This document shows, in pieces, positions 62,969 through 64,000 of a DNA stretch of 64,000 nt (positions are counted from its first letter, which is position 1; the number at the start of each line of letters is the position of its first letter). Origin of the DNA: Micromonospora sp. NBC_01796 (GTDB lineage Bacteria; Actinomycetota; Actinomycetes; Mycobacteriales; Micromonosporaceae). The stretch covers positions 8,416,001-8,480,000 of the forward strand of contig NZ_CP109078.1 in assembly GCF_035917455.1 (NCBI RefSeq), read 5' to 3'. Both the position numbers and the translations under genes were made by a program. Under the pieces are notes generated by a model. The model saw only the letters and a program-made list of their open reading frames with translations. It was not told the origin of the DNA and did not search any database.

Positions 62969-64000
62969 CGGATCACCTCCAGCGCGGTCTCGGGCGTGAC
63001 GGCGGCGGCATCGACCGCCTCGTTGCGGATCGCCCGGAGGCGGAGCATGACGTCGTTGCCGCCGCGTCCAAACTGGTCGTGCAGTGTCCGGTACTCGGCG
63101 TAGAGGGCGTCGTAGGCACGCACCCGCTCGGGATCGGGTCGGTAGACGGCCTCGTGCACCCGGCCCATCGCCTGCGACGCCTCGTGGATCGACGGGTATT
63201 CACCGGCGGCGACGGCGGCATGGATCGCCGATCCCAGCGCGGGACCCTGTGCGGAGCCGATGATGTTCAGTGGCCGGTTGGTGACGTCGGCGTAGATCTG
63301 CATCAACAGGGCGTTGGAGGTCAGACCGCCGGCGATCACCAGGTCGTCCACCGCCACTCCGGACGCCACGAACGCCTCGATGATCATCCGTGTGCCGTAC
63401 GCCGTGGACTCCAGCAGCGCCCGGTAGATGTCCTGCGGCCGGGTGGCCAGGGTCATCCCGACGATCATCCCGCTCAGGTCGTGGTTGACCAACAGCGAGC
63501 GGTTGCCGTTCCACCAGTCCAGCGCGATCAGGCCGTGCGCACCGACCGCCTGGCTCGCGGCCAGTTCGCTGAGACGTTCGTGCGAAGCGACGCCGGCCGG
63601 GGCCGCGTGCTCGACGAACCAGCCGAAGATGTCGCCCACCCCGCTCTGCCCGGCCTCGTACCCCCACGCCCCCGGGCTGATGCCGCCGTCGACGACGCCA
63701 CACATCCCGGCGACCTCCGCGAGGTGTGCGCCGTTGACCACGTGACAGGTGGAGGTGCCCATGATCGCAACCATCCGACCGGGCTTCACCGCCTGCGCGG
63801 ACGCCGCGGTGACGTGCGCGTCGACGTTGCCGACAGCCACCGCGATCCCCTCCGGCAGACCGGTCCACGCTGCGGCCCGGGCGGTGAGCCCGCCGGCTCG
63901 GGCGCCGAGGGGTGACAACGGACCGTCCAGCTTGCTCACGAAGTCGCCGAAGTCCGGGTTGAGCGCGGTCAGGAAGTCCCGGGAGGGATGGCGACCGTCC
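62965..64000 (-). CDS. araB: Ribulokinase, partial (5' end beyond the window)
   Basis: The last 345 codons of an FGGY-family kinase that phosphorylates L-ribulose. The frame stays open to the window edge; its first visible residues are DGRHPSRDFLTALNPDFGDF. The C-terminal FGGY domain shows VGNVDAHVTAASAQAVKPGRMV, MGTSTCHVVNG, GISPGAWGYEAGQSGVGD, GMTLATRPQDIYRALLES and VIAGGLTSNALLMQIYADV. The stop overlaps the araD start (ATGA). It is the first ara gene in view, so the operon promoter and any operator lie right of the window. Confidence 0.95.
   Translation of the reverse strand, partial: DGRHPSRDFLTALNPDFGDFVSKLDGPLSPLGARAGGLTARAAAWTGLPEGIAVAVGNVDAHVTAASAQAVKPGRMVAIMGTSTCHVVNGAHLAEVAGMCGVVDGGISPGAWGYEAGQSGVGDIFGWFVEHAAPAGVASHERLSELAASQAVGAHGLIALDWWNGNRSLLVNHDLSGMIVGMTLATRPQDIYRALLESTAYGTRMIIEAFVASGVAVDDLVIAGGLTSNALLMQIYADVTNRPLNIIGSAQGPALGSAIHAAVAAGEYPSIHEASQAMGRVHEAVYRPDPERVRAYDALYAEYRTLHDQFGRGGNDVMLRLRAIRNEAVDAAAVTPETALEVIR

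Overview
The window is high-GC DNA from an actinomycete. Codon choice (frequent GTACG-type arginine codons), GTG starts, lipoproteins with typical actinobacterial lipoboxes and large multi-domain secreted glycosidases suggest Micromonosporaceae or a close relative; no rRNA or tRNA is present to confirm this.

Left part (1-25,140), lipid/polyketide and sulfur block. After an HxlR-type regulator and a TauE/SafE-type exporter comes a compact polyunsaturated-fatty-acid-synthase-like (Pfa/hglE-like) type I PKS made of two proteins: [NMO-like]-[NMO/ER]-KS-AT-ACP-ACP-KR (2,457 aa) and KS-AT-DH-PPTase (1,607 aa). A free ACP, an alpha/beta-hydrolase, a PAPS-dependent sulfotransferase and a large secreted protein of unknown function follow on the same strand. 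Next, still on the + strand, are a lipoprotein esterase, a DrrAB-like ABC exporter, a PAP phosphatase (CysQ type) and ATP sulfurylase CysD-CysN. Together they look like a locus that builds a reduced acyl/polyketide chain and uses activated sulfate on it. Two models fit: a sulfated lipid, or ST-TE decarboxylative release to a terminal alkene as in curacin CurM and cyanobacterial Ols. The hydrolase has the Ser...Glu(+24)...His layout recalled for CurM TE and lacks the usual strand-7 Asp, which favours testing the second model. No APS kinase (CysC) is in the window.

Middle (25,146-31,090): a secreted subtilisin-like protease with a P domain, a noncoding stretch with a remnant of an amino-acid permease gene, a NarL-type two-component system, a small DUF6223-like membrane protein and a DM13-domain membrane protein.

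Right part (31,542-64,000), almost all on the - strand, is an arabinose-glycan utilisation locus: GH95-CBM2, GH27-CBM13, GH127-CBM13, a DUF916/WxL surface-protein pair, two very large GH43 enzymes sharing a near-identical C-terminal domain, a ChvE/MmsAB-type sugar ABC transporter, a LacI regulator, a CBM13-GH43 gene broken by an IS481-family insertion (14-bp target duplication), and araA-yjfF-ytfT-ytfR-ytfQ-araD-araB (araB runs off the right edge). Six copies of a near-palindromic operator (consensus about TGTKAKCGCTAACA) lie upstream of GH127, GH43, the ChvE-type binding protein and the broken CBM13-GH43 gene, defining a likely LacI-family regulon. The secreted enzymes would release arabinose, galactose/arabinopyranose and fucose from arabinan, arabinogalactan-protein or extensin glycans; the transporters import the sugars and AraBAD carries L-arabinose to xylulose 5-phosphate.
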